Counted from the first letter of the stretch, positions 30,262-39,547 are shown. The stretch: DNA of 64,000 bases from Azospirillum sp. OGB3 (GCF_014192915.1 NZ_JACHYN010000002.1:434001-498000); one strand, 5' to 3'. The notes: generated from the sequence alone by a model not told the origin. Numbers and translations: made by a program.

Positions 30262-30567
30262 ATGGCTAAGACCAGTGCCATCGAGAAGAACAAGCGTCGC
30301 ACCAAGCTGGTGAAGCAGTTCGCCAACAAGCGTGCCCGCCTGAAGGCCATCGCCTCCGATCGCTCCCTCCCGCCGGAAGAGCAGTTCGCCGCCCGCCTCA
30401 AGCTGGCCGAAATGCCGCGCAACTCGTCGAAGGTGCGCATCCGCAACCGCTGCGAAATGACCGGCCGTCCGCGGGCGTTCTATCGCAAGTTCAAGCTGTC
30501 CCGCGTCACCCTCCGCGAACTGGCCTCGACCGGCCAGATCCCGGGGATGGTGAAGTCGAGCTGGTAA
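30262..30567 (+). CDS. rpsN: 30S ribosomal protein S14
   Basis: 101 residues from ATG 30262 ([13 protein letters not shown]). It is the long, zinc-free type: the C-terminal region [20 protein letters not shown] holds one Cys, not the CxxC pairs of zinc forms. Confidence 0.97.
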   Translation: MAKTSAIEKNKRRTKLVKQFANKRARLKAIASDRSLPPEEQFAARLKLAEMPRNSSKVRIRNRCEMTGRPRAFYRKFKLSRVTLRELASTGQIPGMVKSSW

Positions 30568-30580
30568 GGAGGGTCGGAGA

Positions 30581-30979
30581 ATGTCTTTGAGCGATCCGCT
30601 CGGCGATATGCTGACCCGCATCCGCAACGGTCAGCACGCCCGTATGTCTGTTGTGCAGAGCCCGGCGTCGAAGCTGCGCAGCAACGTGCTTGAGGTTCTC
30701 AAGCGCGAGGGTTACATCCGCGGCTACTCCGAGGAGGAGCTGCGCCCCGGCATCAAGAACCTGAAGATCGAGCTGAAGTATCACGAAGGCGAGCCTGTGA
30801 TTAAGCAGATCGCCCGCGTGTCGAAGCCCGGCCGCCGCGTCTATTCGAAGATCACCGATCTGCCCCGCGTCTTCAACGGCCTCGGCATCGCGATCCTCTC
30901 CACGCCGCGCGGCGTGATGTCGGACAATGAGGCCCGCGCCGCCAACGTCGGCGGTGAAGTCCTCTGCCGCGTGTTCTAA
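30581..30979 (+). CDS. rpsH: 30S ribosomal protein S8
   Basis: 132 residues: [20 protein letters not shown] and the signature [20 protein letters not shown]. Primary 16S rRNA-binding protein; represses the spc operon in E. coli. Confidence 0.97.
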   Translation: MSLSDPLGDMLTRIRNGQHARMSVVQSPASKLRSNVLEVLKREGYIRGYSEEELRPGIKNLKIELKYHEGEPVIKQIARVSKPGRRVYSKITDLPRVFNGLGIAILSTPRGVMSDNEARAANVGGEVLCRVF

Positions 30980-30992
30980 GGGGGACCCTTCG

Positions 30993-31526
30993 ATGTCGCG
31001 CATTGGAAAGCATCCCGTGCCGGTTCCGGCTGGTGTTGACGTCTCCGTCAACGGCCAGCAGGTGTCGGCCAAGGGCAAGCTGGGTTCGCTCAGCCTGACC
31101 CTCATCGACGACATCACGGCCAAGCTGGAAGACGGCAAGGTCGTGGTGGCCCCGGCGAACGACAGCAAGCGCGCCCGCGTCATGTGGGCAACCTCGCGCA
31201 CCCTGATCAACAACATGGTCACGGGCGTCAACCAGGGCTTCACCATCAACCTCGAGATCAACGGCGTCGGTTACCGTGCCGCCGTGCAGGGCAAGGAGCT
31301 GGTCATGCAGCTCGGCTACTCGCACGACGTCAAGTACCCGATCCCGGAGGGCATCACCATCAAGTGTGACAAGCCCACCGCGATCTCGGTGTCGGGCTTC
31401 GACAAGCAGAAGGTCGGTCAAGTCGCCGCGGAGATCCGCGGTTGGAAGAAGCCGGAGCCCTATAAGGGCAAGGGCATCAAGTACGAGACCGAGACGCTGA
31501 TCCGTAAGGAAGGCAAGAAGAAGTAA
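30993..31526 (+). CDS. rplF: 50S ribosomal protein L6
   Basis: 177 residues from ATG 30993 ([20 protein letters not shown]). C-terminal signature [20 protein letters not shown]. Sits at the base of the stalk near the GTPase centre. Confidence 0.97.
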   Translation: MSRIGKHPVPVPAGVDVSVNGQQVSAKGKLGSLSLTLIDDITAKLEDGKVVVAPANDSKRARVMWATSRTLINNMVTGVNQGFTINLEINGVGYRAAVQGKELVMQLGYSHDVKYPIPEGITIKCDKPTAISVSGFDKQKVGQVAAEIRGWKKPEPYKGKGIKYETETLIRKEGKKK

Positions 31527-31534
31527 GGTCCGCC

Positions 31535-31897
31535 ATGCTCAAGCCAAAGCAACTCCACGAGCGCCGCAAGCAGCGCGTGCGCGCGCAGATTGCCAAGAAG
31601 GCCGGCGGGCGGGCTCGCCTCTCGGTTTTCCGGTCCAATCTGCACATCTACGCCCAGATCATCGACGACGAGAACGGCCGCACGGTCGCCTCGGCCTCGT
31701 CCGTGGAAAAGGAGCTGCGCGAGCAGCTCAAGCACGGTGGGAACGTCGAAGCCGCCCAGAAGATCGGCGCGCTCATCGCCGAGCGCGCCAAGGCGGCGGG
31801 CGTCACCGAGGTCGTGTTCGACCGTGGTGGCTACATTTACCACGGCCGGGTCAAGGCCCTGGCTGACGCCGCCCGCGAGGGCGGGCTGTCGTTCTAA
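31535..31897 (+). CDS. rplR: 50S ribosomal protein L18
   Basis: 120 residues: [20 protein letters not shown], ending [26 protein letters not shown]. 5S rRNA-binding. Confidence 0.97.
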   Translation: MLKPKQLHERRKQRVRAQIAKKAGGRARLSVFRSNLHIYAQIIDDENGRTVASASSVEKELREQLKHGGNVEAAQKIGALIAERAKAAGVTEVVFDRGGYIYHGRVKALADAAREGGLSF

Positions 31898-31909
31898 GGA
31901 GGCTCCGAA

Positions 31910-32491
31910 ATGGCACGTGAAAGAGGCGAGCGGAGCGACCGTGATCGGCAGCCGCGCGATCGCGACCGGGAAGAGAGCGAGCTGATCGAAAAGCTCGTCG
32001 GCATCAACCGCGTCGCCAAGGTTGTGAAGGGTGGCCGTCGCTTCGGCTTCGCCGCCCTGGTGGTGGTCGGTGACGGCAAGGGCCGCGTCGGCGTCGGATC
32101 GGGCAAGGCCCGTGAAGTGCCGGAGGCGATCCGCAAGGCCACCGACCAGGCGAAGCGCGGCATGATCCGCGTTCCGCTCCGCGAGGGCCGCACGCTGCAC
32201 CACGACTCCAACGGTCACTTCGGTGCCGGCAAGGTCGTGCTGCGCACCGCTCCGGCCGGTACCGGCATCATCGCCGGCGGTCCGATGCGCGCGATCTTCG
32301 AGGCGCTGGGTGTGCAGGACGTGGTGACGAAGTCCATCGGCACCTCGAACCCGCACAACATGATCAAGGCGACCTTCGACGCCCTGTCGCAGGTTTCCAG
32401 CCCGCGCAGCGTCGCCGCCCGTCGCGGCCGTCGCGTGAGCGACATCCTCGGCAAGCGTGAAACCGGCGCTGCCGGTGCGCAGGAGGCTTGA
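31910..32491 (+). CDS. rpsE: 30S ribosomal protein S5 with charged N-terminal extension
   Basis: 193 residues. The first ~23 residues are almost all Arg, Asp and Glu ([20 protein letters not shown]), then the family core [20 protein letters not shown] and [20 protein letters not shown]. Strong AAGGAGG site. S5 neighbours S3 at the mRNA entry site; both carry RD-rich tails here. Confidence 0.97.
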   Translation: MARERGERSDRDRQPRDRDREESELIEKLVGINRVAKVVKGGRRFGFAALVVVGDGKGRVGVGSGKAREVPEAIRKATDQAKRGMIRVPLREGRTLHHDSNGHFGAGKVVLRTAPAGTGIIAGGPMRAIFEALGVQDVVTKSIGTSNPHNMIKATFDALSQVSSPRSVAARRGRRVSDILGKRETGAAGAQEA

Positions 32492-32493
32492 TC

Positions 32494-32685
32494 ATGGCCG
32501 AGAAGAAGACCGTCATCGTCACCCAGACCGGCAGCCCGATCGGCCGCAAGCACGACCAGCGTGAGACGCTGGTCGGTCTGGGTCTCAACAAGCTGCACCG
32601 GACCCGCGAGCTGGAGGACACTCCGGCCGTGCGGGGCATGATCGCCAAGGTCGCGCACCTGGTCCGCGTCGAGAACGAGGGCTGA
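32494..32685 (+). CDS. rpmD: 50S ribosomal protein L30
   Basis: 63 residues from ATG 32494 ([20 protein letters not shown]). Conserved [34 protein letters not shown]. Ribosome site AGGAGG at 32480 lies inside rpsE. Confidence 0.96.
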   Translation: MAEKKTVIVTQTGSPIGRKHDQRETLVGLGLNKLHRTRELEDTPAVRGMIAKVAHLVRVENEG

Positions 32686-32689
32686 ACCC

Positions 32690-33175
32690 ATGACGAAGCT
32701 GAACGATCTCCGGGACAACCCCGGTGCCCGTAAGGAGCGCATGCGCGTCGGCCGCGGTATCGGCTCTGGCAAGGGCAAGACCGGCGGCCGTGGCGTCAAG
32801 GGTCAGACCTCGCGCACCGGCGTGGCCATCAACGGCTTTGAAGGCGGCCAGATGCCCCTTCACCGCCGCCTTCCGAAGCGCGGTTTCCGCAACATCTTCG
32901 CGAAGGAATACTCGGTCGTGAACCTGGGCCTGGTCCAGAAGTTCATCGACGCCGGCAAGCTCGACGCCAGCCAGACCATCGATGCGGTGGCCCTGGAAGC
33001 GGCGGGTGTCACCGGCAAGGTGAAGAAGGACGGCGTTCGTCTGCTGGGCAAGGGCGCCCTGACGACGAAGGCCAGCTTCACCGTGGCCGGCGCCTCCAAG
33101 TCGGCTGTGGAAGCGGTCGAGAAGGCGGGTGGCAGCGTCACGCTGACCGCGTCCGCCGCCGAAGCCGCCGAGTGA
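32690..33175 (+). CDS. rplO: 50S ribosomal protein L15
   Basis: 161 residues: [20 protein letters not shown] and [38 protein letters not shown]. Late-assembly 23S rRNA-binding protein. An Ala/Glu tail ends it. Confidence 0.97.
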   Translation: MTKLNDLRDNPGARKERMRVGRGIGSGKGKTGGRGVKGQTSRTGVAINGFEGGQMPLHRRLPKRGFRNIFAKEYSVVNLGLVQKFIDAGKLDASQTIDAVALEAAGVTGKVKKDGVRLLGKGALTTKASFTVAGASKSAVEAVEKAGGSVTLTASAAEAAE

Positions 33176-33182
33176 TCGGAAG

Positions 33183-33264
33183 CCCGCGCTTGCGCGCGGG
33201 TCCCCTCCGGCACTAAATGAAGCGAAGTTGCGAGGGGCGGCCTGCATCCTGCAGAGCCGCCCCG
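33183..33264 (+). promoter_or_regulatory. two hairpins between rplO and secY
   Basis: CCCGCGC-TTGC-GCGCGGG (33183-33200) and a larger GGGGCGGC...GCCGCCCC stem (33235-33264, with an inner TGC/GCA pairing) fill the 118-base gap. Neither is followed by a T-run, so they are not classical terminators. They could stabilise the mRNA end or limit read-through into secY. Confidence 0.55.
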
Positions 33265-33293
33265 TTCGTGCATTAGGGACAGGGATACGACCC

Positions 33294-34634
33294 ATGGCAT
33301 CAGCGGCCGAGCAGCTTGCCGCGAACATTAATTTCGGGGCCTTCTCCAAGGCAACCGAGCTGAAGAAGCGGATCTGGTTCACCCTTGGTGCCTTGATCAT
33401 TTACCGCCTGGGCACCTACATCCCGATTCCGGGCGTCAACCCGCAGATCCTGGCCGATATTTTCCGGCAGCAGGGCGGGGGCATCCTGGGCATGTTCGAC
33501 ATGCTGGCCGGCGGCGCGCTGCACCGCATGACGATCTTCGCGCTCAACATCATGCCGTACATTTCGGCCTCCATCATCGTGCAGCTTCTGACCGCGGTGT
33601 CGCCGCAGATGGAAGCGCTGAAGAAGGAGGGCGAGTCGGGCCGCAAGAAGCTGAACCAGTACACCCGCTACGGCACCGTCCTTCTGGCGACCGTGCAGGC
33701 CTGGGGCTTGGCGGTGGGACTCGAGGCGATGACCGGCGCGTCCGGCGCCGCGGTTCCGGAACCGGGGCTGTTCTTTAAGATCGCCACGGTCATCACGCTG
33801 GTCGGCGGCACGATGTTCCTGATGTGGCTGGGTGAGCAGATCACCGCCCGCGGCATCGGCAACGGCATCTCCCTCATCATCTTCGCCGGCATCGTCGCCG
33901 AGCTGCCGCGCGCTCTCGTCAGCACGCTGGAACTGGGCCGCACCGGCGCGCTGTCCACGCTGTTCATCGTCTTCCTGCTGCTGATGGCGGTGGGCGTCGT
34001 GTTCTTCATCGTGTTCATGGAGCGCGCGCAGCGCCGCCTGCTGATCCAGTACCCGAAGCGGCAGATGGGCAACCGCGTGTTCGGCGGCGAAGCGTCGCAC
34101 CTGCCGCTGAAGCTGAACACGTCGGGCGTCATCCCGCCGATCTTCGCGTCGTCGCTGCTGCTGCTGCCGCTGACCGCGGTCGGCTTCGCCGGCGGCGAGG
34201 GTCCGGAGTGGCTGCAGACCGTCACGCGCTATCTGGCGCACGGCACGCCGCTCTACATGATCCTGTATTCGGCGCTGATCATCTTCTTCTGCTTCTTCTA
34301 CACGGCCATCGTCTTCAACCCCGCGGACACGGCCGAGAACCTGCGTAAGTATGGCGGCTTCATTCCCGGCATCCGTCCGGGCAAGAACACCGCGGACTAC
34401 ATCGACTACGTGCTGACCCGCCTGACGGTGATCGGTTCCGCGTACCTTGTGGCGGTTTGTCTCCTCCCCGAAATCCTGATTTCCCAGCATTCGGTTCCGT
34501 TCTATTTTGGCGGCACCAGCCTGCTGATCGTGGTCACGGTGACGATGGACACGGTTGCGCAGATTCATTCCCATCTGCTGGCCCACCAGTATGAGGGGCT
34601 GATTAAAAAAGCGAAGCTTCGGGGGAGAAAGTAA
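33294..34634 (+). CDS. secY: preprotein translocase subunit SecY
   Basis: 446 residues from ATG 33294 (MASAAEQLAANINFGAF). Ten membrane helices can be followed. The plug and signature regions IPIPGVNPQ, MPYISASIIVQLL and ITARGIGNGISLIIFAGIVA are intact. It forms the protein-conducting channel with SecE. The stop overlaps the adk start (TAATG). Confidence 0.97.
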   Translation: MASAAEQLAANINFGAFSKATELKKRIWFTLGALIIYRLGTYIPIPGVNPQILADIFRQQGGGILGMFDMLAGGALHRMTIFALNIMPYISASIIVQLLTAVSPQMEALKKEGESGRKKLNQYTRYGTVLLATVQAWGLAVGLEAMTGASGAAVPEPGLFFKIATVITLVGGTMFLMWLGEQITARGIGNGISLIIFAGIVAELPRALVSTLELGRTGALSTLFIVFLLLMAVGVVFFIVFMERAQRRLLIQYPKRQMGNRVFGGEASHLPLKLNTSGVIPPIFASSLLLLPLTAVGFAGGEGPEWLQTVTRYLAHGTPLYMILYSALIIFFCFFYTAIVFNPADTAENLRKYGGFIPGIRPGKNTADYIDYVLTRLTVIGSAYLVAVCLLPEILISQHSVPFYFGGTSLLIVVTVTMDTVAQIHSHLLAHQYEGLIKKAKLRGRK

Positions 34635-35281
34635 TGAATCTCATTCTGCTCGGACCGCCGGGCGCCGGGAAGGGGACCCAGGCGCGGCGTCTCGAAGACA
34701 CGCGCGGACTCGTCCAGCTTTCCACGGGCGATATGCTCCGCGCGATGGTCGCCGAGGGTGGTCCGCTTGGGCAGCAGGCGAAGGACATCATGTCCGCCGG
34801 CAAATTGATGCCGGACGAGCTGATGGTCAAAATCATCGCTGAGCGCATTTCCAAGCCGGATGTCGCCAACGGCTTCATCCTCGACGGCTTCCCGCGGACG
34901 GTCGCCCAGGCCGAGGCGCTGGACACCATGCTGTCGGACAAGGGCCTGAAGCTCGATCATGTGATCGAGATGAAGGTCGTCGACGACATCCTGGTGGAGC
35001 GCATCACCGGTCGTTACACCTGCGCCAAGTGCGGCAAGGGCTATCACGACGTCTTCGAGAAGCCCAAGGTCGAGGGCGTGTGCGACGTTTGCGGCAGCAC
35101 GGAGTTCAAGCGCCGGGCCGACGACAACGCCGACACGGTGAAGACCCGGCTCGCCCAGTATCACGAGCAGACCGCGCCGATCCTCCCGTATTACCAGAGC
35201 CGAGGCGTTCTGAAGACGGTGGACGGCATAGCCGAGATCGACGATGTGACCAAGCAGATCGAGGACATCCTGGCCGCTTGA
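34634..35281 (+). CDS. adk: adenylate kinase
   Basis: 215 residues. P-loop GPPGAGKGT (residues 7-15), the conserved GFPRT (GFILDGFPRTVAQAEAL), and a zinc-type LID with CAKCGKGYHDVF...CDVCGST, four Cys able to bind a metal ion. It interconverts ATP+AMP and 2 ADP in the cytosol. Coupled to secY by a one-base overlap, as in many bacteria. No rpsM follows. Confidence 0.97.
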   Translation: MNLILLGPPGAGKGTQARRLEDTRGLVQLSTGDMLRAMVAEGGPLGQQAKDIMSAGKLMPDELMVKIIAERISKPDVANGFILDGFPRTVAQAEALDTMLSDKGLKLDHVIEMKVVDDILVERITGRYTCAKCGKGYHDVFEKPKVEGVCDVCGSTEFKRRADDNADTVKTRLAQYHEQTAPILPYYQSRGVLKTVDGIAEIDDVTKQIEDILAA

Positions 35282-35308
35282 CCGGGATCGTCATAGTCCG
35301 CTGAAAAG

Positions 35309-35343
35309 AAAAGCCGCGGGGTTTCCGGACCCCGCGGCTTTTT
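35309..35343 (+). terminator. strong terminator ending the ribosomal-protein block
   Basis: A 14-bp perfect stem AAAAGCCGCGGGGT with its complement, loop TTCCGG, flanked by A- and T-runs, so it works on both strands. It lies 27 bases after adk. Confidence 0.93.
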
Positions 35344-35394
35344 CATGTGTCGGCGATGGAGCGGGGAGGGCGGACCTCCCCGGTCGACCCGCCT

Positions 35395-36171
35395 CTACGG
35401 ATTGGCGTCGGTGTCGGGGTGGGACAGGTCCTCCGCCTTCCGGCTCAGGTCGTTGTAACGGTCGAGCACCCAGCCGAGGTGGTCGGTGGCCGCAACGGCG
35501 GCGGCATCGGCGTCACGGCGCCGTATGGCGTCGTAGATGGCGCGGTGATGGTCGATCATCAGCGCCTCGCGGCCCAGCGCGAAGGGCTCCGTGTGATGGT
35601 ATTCCATCATCTGGCCGAGGATGTCGCGGATGGTCGCCAGCAGGTGCAGGTAGACCGGGCTTCCCGCCGCCTGGGCGACGGCGAGGTGGAAGTCCATGTC
35701 GTCGGCGGCCTGCTTGCCGTCGCGGCCCGTCTCGCCCATTGCGGCGAGGACTCGCCCGATGTGGTCGATCTGCTCCTGGGTCGCGCGTTCGGTGGCGCGC
35801 CGCGCCGCCCAGCTTTCCAACGCCTGCCGGATCTCCACGAGGTCGCAGAGGTTGGTGTGCTTCACCCGGACCATCTCGGTCAGGGCGCCGTCCATGGCAC
35901 CCGCAGAGGACACCACCCGCGTGCCGCCGCCCTGGACGGCGGTCAGGAAACCTTGGGTCTTCAGCTTCTGCAGGGCGGCGCGCACCGACACCCGGCTGAC
36001 ATGGAGCTGCTCGGCGAGTTGGCGCTCGCCGGGCAGGCGCTCCCCCGGAACCAGTTCGCCGCGGGCGATCCGTTCTAGAATCCGTTCCGCCACCCATTCG
36101 GAAATGCGCTGGGAGGAGGCCGGTACGTGGTGGGGTTCTTCGGTGTCGGACACGGTGGCATGCCCTTTCAT
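35395..36171 (-). CDS. GntR-family transcriptional regulator, FadR/FCD type
   Basis: 258 residues from ATG 36171; a TTG start 12 codons upstream is possible. N-terminal winged helix-turn-helix (LPGERQLAEQLHVSRVSVRA then ALQKLKTQGFLTAVQGGGTR). C-terminal FCD domain: EIRQALESWAARRA, DMDFHLAVAQAAGSPVYLHL and DHHRAIYDAIRRRDADAA, with the Asp and His residues that bind a metal and carboxylate effector in this family. Neighbours give no clear target; an EamA transporter lies upstream on the same strand. Confidence 0.88.
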   Translation of the reverse strand: MKGHATVSDTEEPHHVPASSQRISEWVAERILERIARGELVPGERLPGERQLAEQLHVSRVSVRAALQKLKTQGFLTAVQGGGTRVVSSAGAMDGALTEMVRVKHTNLCDLVEIRQALESWAARRATERATQEQIDHIGRVLAAMGETGRDGKQAADDMDFHLAVAQAAGSPVYLHLLATIRDILGQMMEYHHTEPFALGREALMIDHHRAIYDAIRRRDADAAAVAATDHLGWVLDRYNDLSRKAEDLSHPDTDANP

Positions 36172-36262
36172 CAGCAATCGGTCATAGGTCGTACCCGAGT
36201 CGGGCAAATCTCGTCAACTCGCATCCGGACGGCGGCGTATGGACCGCGTCGTCCGTCGTGCC

Positions 36263-37177
36263 TTATCGGCTCCCGCGGCGTGCCACCAGGATTCCGGCCA
36301 GCACGATGGTCCCGCCGACCGCCTGGAACGCGCCGAGCGGCTCGGCGAGCAGCGCCCAGGCCAGAACCGCGGCGGCGGCCGGCTGGAGCAGCAGGCTGAC
36401 CGAGGAGAAGGCGGCGGGCAGATGGGCCAGCGCGTAGGCGATCAGGCTCTGGCCGCCGGCGTGGCTGACCAGGGCCAGCCCCAGCAGCACGCCCCAGCCG
36501 CCGAGCGAGCCGGCGATCAGGCTTTCCCCCGACAGCAGGGCGATGGGCAGCAGGGCGAGGCCGGTGACGACGCCGCTCCAGGTCATGATGGTGGCGGTCG
36601 AGAACTCCGACCGCAGACGGCCGACCATCAGGAAGTATCCGCTGTAGAACACGGCGGTCAGCAGCCCAAGAGCGTCGCCGAACAGGTGGTCCGGGCTCAG
36701 CTGCAGGCTTTGCCCCATCAGCACGATGGCCCCGCACAGCGCCAGCGCCAGCCCAGTGAGGAAGGTGCGGCTGAACCGCTCCTTGAACACCAGCCAGGAC
36801 ACCAGCGTCACGAAGATCGGCGCGAAGTTGGCGAGCAACGTGGAATTGGCGACCGAGGTGTAGCGGATCGACCAGTGCCAGATCGCAAGGTCGCCCGCGA
36901 AGAACAACCCGGCGGCGGTCAGTCGGGCATAGTCGTTGAGCGATGAAGGCTTGCGGGAGCGCGCGCCGCCCTTGGGCTCCATGGCCATCCAGACCCACAG
37001 AGCGGGGATGGCGAAGGCCAGCCGCCAGAAGGCGGTGGCGCTCGGGCCCAGTTCGGACAGGCGCACGAAGATCGGGGCGAAGGCGATCCCCAGTGCCCCG
37101 GTCAGAAGGGCGATCAGCGCGATCCGCTGCGCGGAATCGACGCGCGCGACGGGGGCGAGGGTGCTGGCGTCCGGCAT
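36263..37177 (-). CDS. EamA-family (DMT) inner-membrane transporter
   Basis: 304 residues from ATG 37177 (MPDASTLAPVARVDSAQRIA). About ten membrane helices in two EamA repeats, e.g. IALIALLTGALGIAFAPIFV, LALALCGAIVLMGQSL and VLLGLALVSHAGGQSLIAYA. The conserved ending is GGTIVLAGILVARR. It probably exports metabolites or amino acids; the substrate cannot be read from sequence. Divergent from the amidohydrolase gene at 37364; the 186-base gap must contain both promoters. Confidence 0.88.
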   Translation of the reverse strand: MPDASTLAPVARVDSAQRIALIALLTGALGIAFAPIFVRLSELGPSATAFWRLAFAIPALWVWMAMEPKGGARSRKPSSLNDYARLTAAGLFFAGDLAIWHWSIRYTSVANSTLLANFAPIFVTLVSWLVFKERFSRTFLTGLALALCGAIVLMGQSLQLSPDHLFGDALGLLTAVFYSGYFLMVGRLRSEFSTATIMTWSGVVTGLALLPIALLSGESLIAGSLGGWGVLLGLALVSHAGGQSLIAYALAHLPAAFSSVSLLLQPAAAAVLAWALLAEPLGAFQAVGGTIVLAGILVARRGSR

Positions 37178-37363
37178 GGCGCCCGTTATAGCGGACGCAC
37201 CCTGCGGGCGCCACGGTCCCCCGCCGCATGGCACATCTGCGGAAGACCCGGATTGTGGGGCATTGCCGCGGCGGTGGGATCATCCTTGCGTCCGGACCGT
37301 TGCCCTGGTGACCCTTCGGCGGGAACTTCCGCTGCAACCGAGACCCTGCAATACTGTGCCATC

Positions 37364-38236
37364 ATGACGCAGCGATCCCCCTGCAAGCCCGCCGAACACC
37401 CCCGACCGGTGACCCTGCCGTCGCCGCCGCGCGCCGCGCCGCCCTCGCCGCTGCTGGGTCCCGACGATCCGCCGCCGTTCACCGTCCTGCGCCCGGAGTC
37501 GGACAGTCCGGTCCTGCTGCTGTGCGACCACGCCTCGCGGGCGATTCCGAAGGCGCTGGGGACGCTGGGGCTGGACGAGACCAATCTGTGCCGGCACATC
37601 GCCTACGACATCGGCGCGGCCGAGGTGACGCGGCGGCTGTCCGAACGGTTCGGGGCCACGGCGGTGCTGTCCGGCTATTCCCGGCTGGTCATCGATCCGA
37701 ACCGCGCGCTGAACGACCCGACGGCGATCCCGGTGGTCAGCGACGACGTGGTGATCCCCGGCAACCGGGCCCTCGACCGGTCCGAGGAGGAGCGGCGCAT
37801 CGACGCCATCTTCCGGCCCTATCACGCGGCGGTCGCCGCCGAGGTCGCCCGGCGGCGGGAGCGCGGGCAGGTGCCGGTGCTGCTGTCGATCCACAGCTTC
37901 ACGCCCGCCATGCGCGGCGTCGCCCGGCCCTGGCATGTCGGCATCCTGTGGGACCACGACCCGCGCATTCCGATTCCGATGATCGCGCGGCTGCGCGCCG
38001 ACGGGCGCTGGTGCGTCGGCGACAACGAGCCCTATTCGGGCCGGACGACCTTGGGCGGCACGGTGGAAAGCCACGCCACCCCCGCCGGGCTGCCCAACGT
38101 CCTGGTCGAGGTGCGCCAGGACCTGATCGCCACGCCGGAGGGGGCGGCGCTGTGGGCTACGGTGCTGGGCGATGCGCTGGAGCCGATTCTGGCCGACCCC
38201 GGCCTCTACGAAATCAAACTGTTCCCGCGGGAGTGA
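37364..38236 (+). CDS. N-formylglutamate amidohydrolase family protein
   Basis: 290 residues from ATG 37364. A Pro-rich ~35-residue leader precedes the FGase domain: PVLLLCDHASRAIPKALGTL, HIAYDIGAAEVTRRLSERFG, SGYSRLVIDPNRALNDP, LLSIHSFTPAMRGVARPWHV and NEPYSGRTTLGGTVESHA, with His and Glu residues suited to metal binding. Known members deformylate N-formyl-L-glutamate (histidine degradation). No hut genes are near. The next gene (6 bases downstream) encodes a carboxylate-amine ligase, so both may act on one glutamate-like amide. Confidence 0.88.
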   Translation: MTQRSPCKPAEHPRPVTLPSPPRAAPPSPLLGPDDPPPFTVLRPESDSPVLLLCDHASRAIPKALGTLGLDETNLCRHIAYDIGAAEVTRRLSERFGATAVLSGYSRLVIDPNRALNDPTAIPVVSDDVVIPGNRALDRSEEERRIDAIFRPYHAAVAAEVARRRERGQVPVLLSIHSFTPAMRGVARPWHVGILWDHDPRIPIPMIARLRADGRWCVGDNEPYSGRTTLGGTVESHATPAGLPNVLVEVRQDLIATPEGAALWATVLGDALEPILADPGLYEIKLFPRE

Positions 38237-38242
38237 GCGTTC

Positions 38243-39373
38243 ATGGAGCCTGCCTTCACGCTGGGGCTTGAGGAAGAGTATCTGCTGGTCGACCGCAGTT
38301 CGCGGGACATCGCGCGAAACCCGCCGGACGAGATGCTGGAAGCCTGCCAGGAGCAGGCGCCGGGTCAGATCCACCCGGAGTTCCTGCGCTGCCAGATCGA
38401 GGTCGGCACGCCGGTCTGCGCCAATCTCAAGGAGGCGCGGGCGGAGCTGGCGCGGCTGCGCGCGACGGTGGCCGGGGTGGCGCGCGCCCACAATCTGGCG
38501 CCCATTGCCGCCTCCACCCATCCCTTCGCCGCGTGGGAGCCGCAGAAGCACACCAACCGCGACCGCTACAACATGCTGGCCCGCGACCTGGGCGCGCCGG
38601 CGCGGCGGCTGATGATCTGCGGCATGCACGTCCATGTCGGAATCGAGGACGACGACCTGCGCATCGACCTGATGAATCAGGTCCGTTACTTCCTGCCGCA
38701 TTTGCTGGCGCTGTCCACCTCCTCGCCCTTCTGGCGGGGGCAGGACATGCAGCGGAAATCCTACCGGCTGGCGGTGTGGAACGAGCTGCCGCGCACCGGC
38801 ATGCCCGACAGCTTCCAGAGCTTCGGCGAGTACCAGCAGCAGGTGAACGTCCTGGTCAACGCCGGCATCATCGAGGACGCGAGCAAGCTGTGGTGGGACA
38901 TCCGCCCGTCCCAGCGCTTCCCGACGCTGGAGATGCGGATCACCGACGTCTGCACCCGCCTCGACGACGCGGTGACGGTGGCGGCGCTGTTCCGCTGCCT
39001 GCTGCGCATGCTGTGGCGGCTGCGGCTGCGGAACGTGACGTGGCGGCCCTACAAGAACCTGCTGATCGGCGAGAACCGCTGGCGCGCCCAGCGCTACGGC
39101 CTCGACGAGGGGCTGGTCGATTTCGGGCGCGGCACCATCGTTCCCTACGCCGACCTGATGGAGGAGCTGATCGAGCTGACCCGCGAGGACGCGGAGCGAT
39201 TCGATTGCGCGGCCGAGGTCGCCAACGCCCGCGACATCATCCGGCGCGGTACGAGCGCCCACCGGCAGGTGGCCATCTACCGCGAGGCGTTGGAGCAGGG
39301 CGCCACCGGCTGGGAGGCCCTGGCCCAGGTGGTCGACTGGCTGGCCGAGGAGACCATGGTCGGGGTGGAGTGA
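38243..39373 (+). CDS. carboxylate-amine ligase, YbdK/GCS2 family
   Basis: 376 residues. It begins with the hallmark FTLGLEEEYLLVDRSSRDIA and has HPEFLRCQIEVGTPVCANLK, ICGMHVHVGIED (metal/ATP-binding His), and RFPTLEMRITDVCTRLDDAV. This glutamine-synthetase-fold family includes weak gamma-glutamylcysteine ligases. The physiological substrates are unknown. It is co-transcribed with the N-formylglutamate amidohydrolase gene, a pairing that suggests one pathway. Confidence 0.9.
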   Translation: MEPAFTLGLEEEYLLVDRSSRDIARNPPDEMLEACQEQAPGQIHPEFLRCQIEVGTPVCANLKEARAELARLRATVAGVARAHNLAPIAASTHPFAAWEPQKHTNRDRYNMLARDLGAPARRLMICGMHVHVGIEDDDLRIDLMNQVRYFLPHLLALSTSSPFWRGQDMQRKSYRLAVWNELPRTGMPDSFQSFGEYQQQVNVLVNAGIIEDASKLWWDIRPSQRFPTLEMRITDVCTRLDDAVTVAALFRCLLRMLWRLRLRNVTWRPYKNLLIGENRWRAQRYGLDEGLVDFGRGTIVPYADLMEELIELTREDAERFDCAAEVANARDIIRRGTSAHRQVAIYREALEQGATGWEALAQVVDWLAEETMVGVE

Positions 39374-39386
39374 TTTGCACCGAAGA

Positions 39387-39409
39387 GTTGCTTCGAAATC
39401 CATGGCAAC
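39387..39409. promoter_or_regulatory. inverted repeat upstream of metY
   Basis: GTTGC at 39387-39391 and GCAAC at 39405-39409 (extended arms GAAGAGTTGC and GCAACTTTC) lie ~20 bases upstream of the metY -35. A possible operator; the regulator is unknown. Confidence 0.4.
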
Positions 39410-39426
39410 TTTCGGAAAGCCACTAC

Positions 39427-39455
39427 TTGACCTTTGCGTCATCCAGCCATACCCT
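39427..39455 (+). promoter_or_regulatory. candidate sigma-70 promoter of metY
   Basis: TTGACC (39427-39432), 17 bases, TACCCT (39450-39455). It gives a ~100-base leader containing a hairpin at 39513-39539. Confidence 0.6.
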
Positions 39456-39512
39456 CGCCGCAAATCAGCTCACCGAGTTGAGCAGGGCAGGCAAAAAATA
39501 ACGAAGCAGCAG

Positions 39513-39547
39513 AGGGCCGCTCGCACCACGGGCGGCCCTTACCTTTT
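39513..39547 (+). promoter_or_regulatory. terminator-like hairpin in the metY leader
   Basis: AGGGCCGC pairs with GCGGCCCT, followed by TTACCTTTT just before the ribosome site. It may be an attenuator under methionine or SAM control. I looked for SAM-II riboswitch core motifs and did not find them. Confidence 0.5.
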
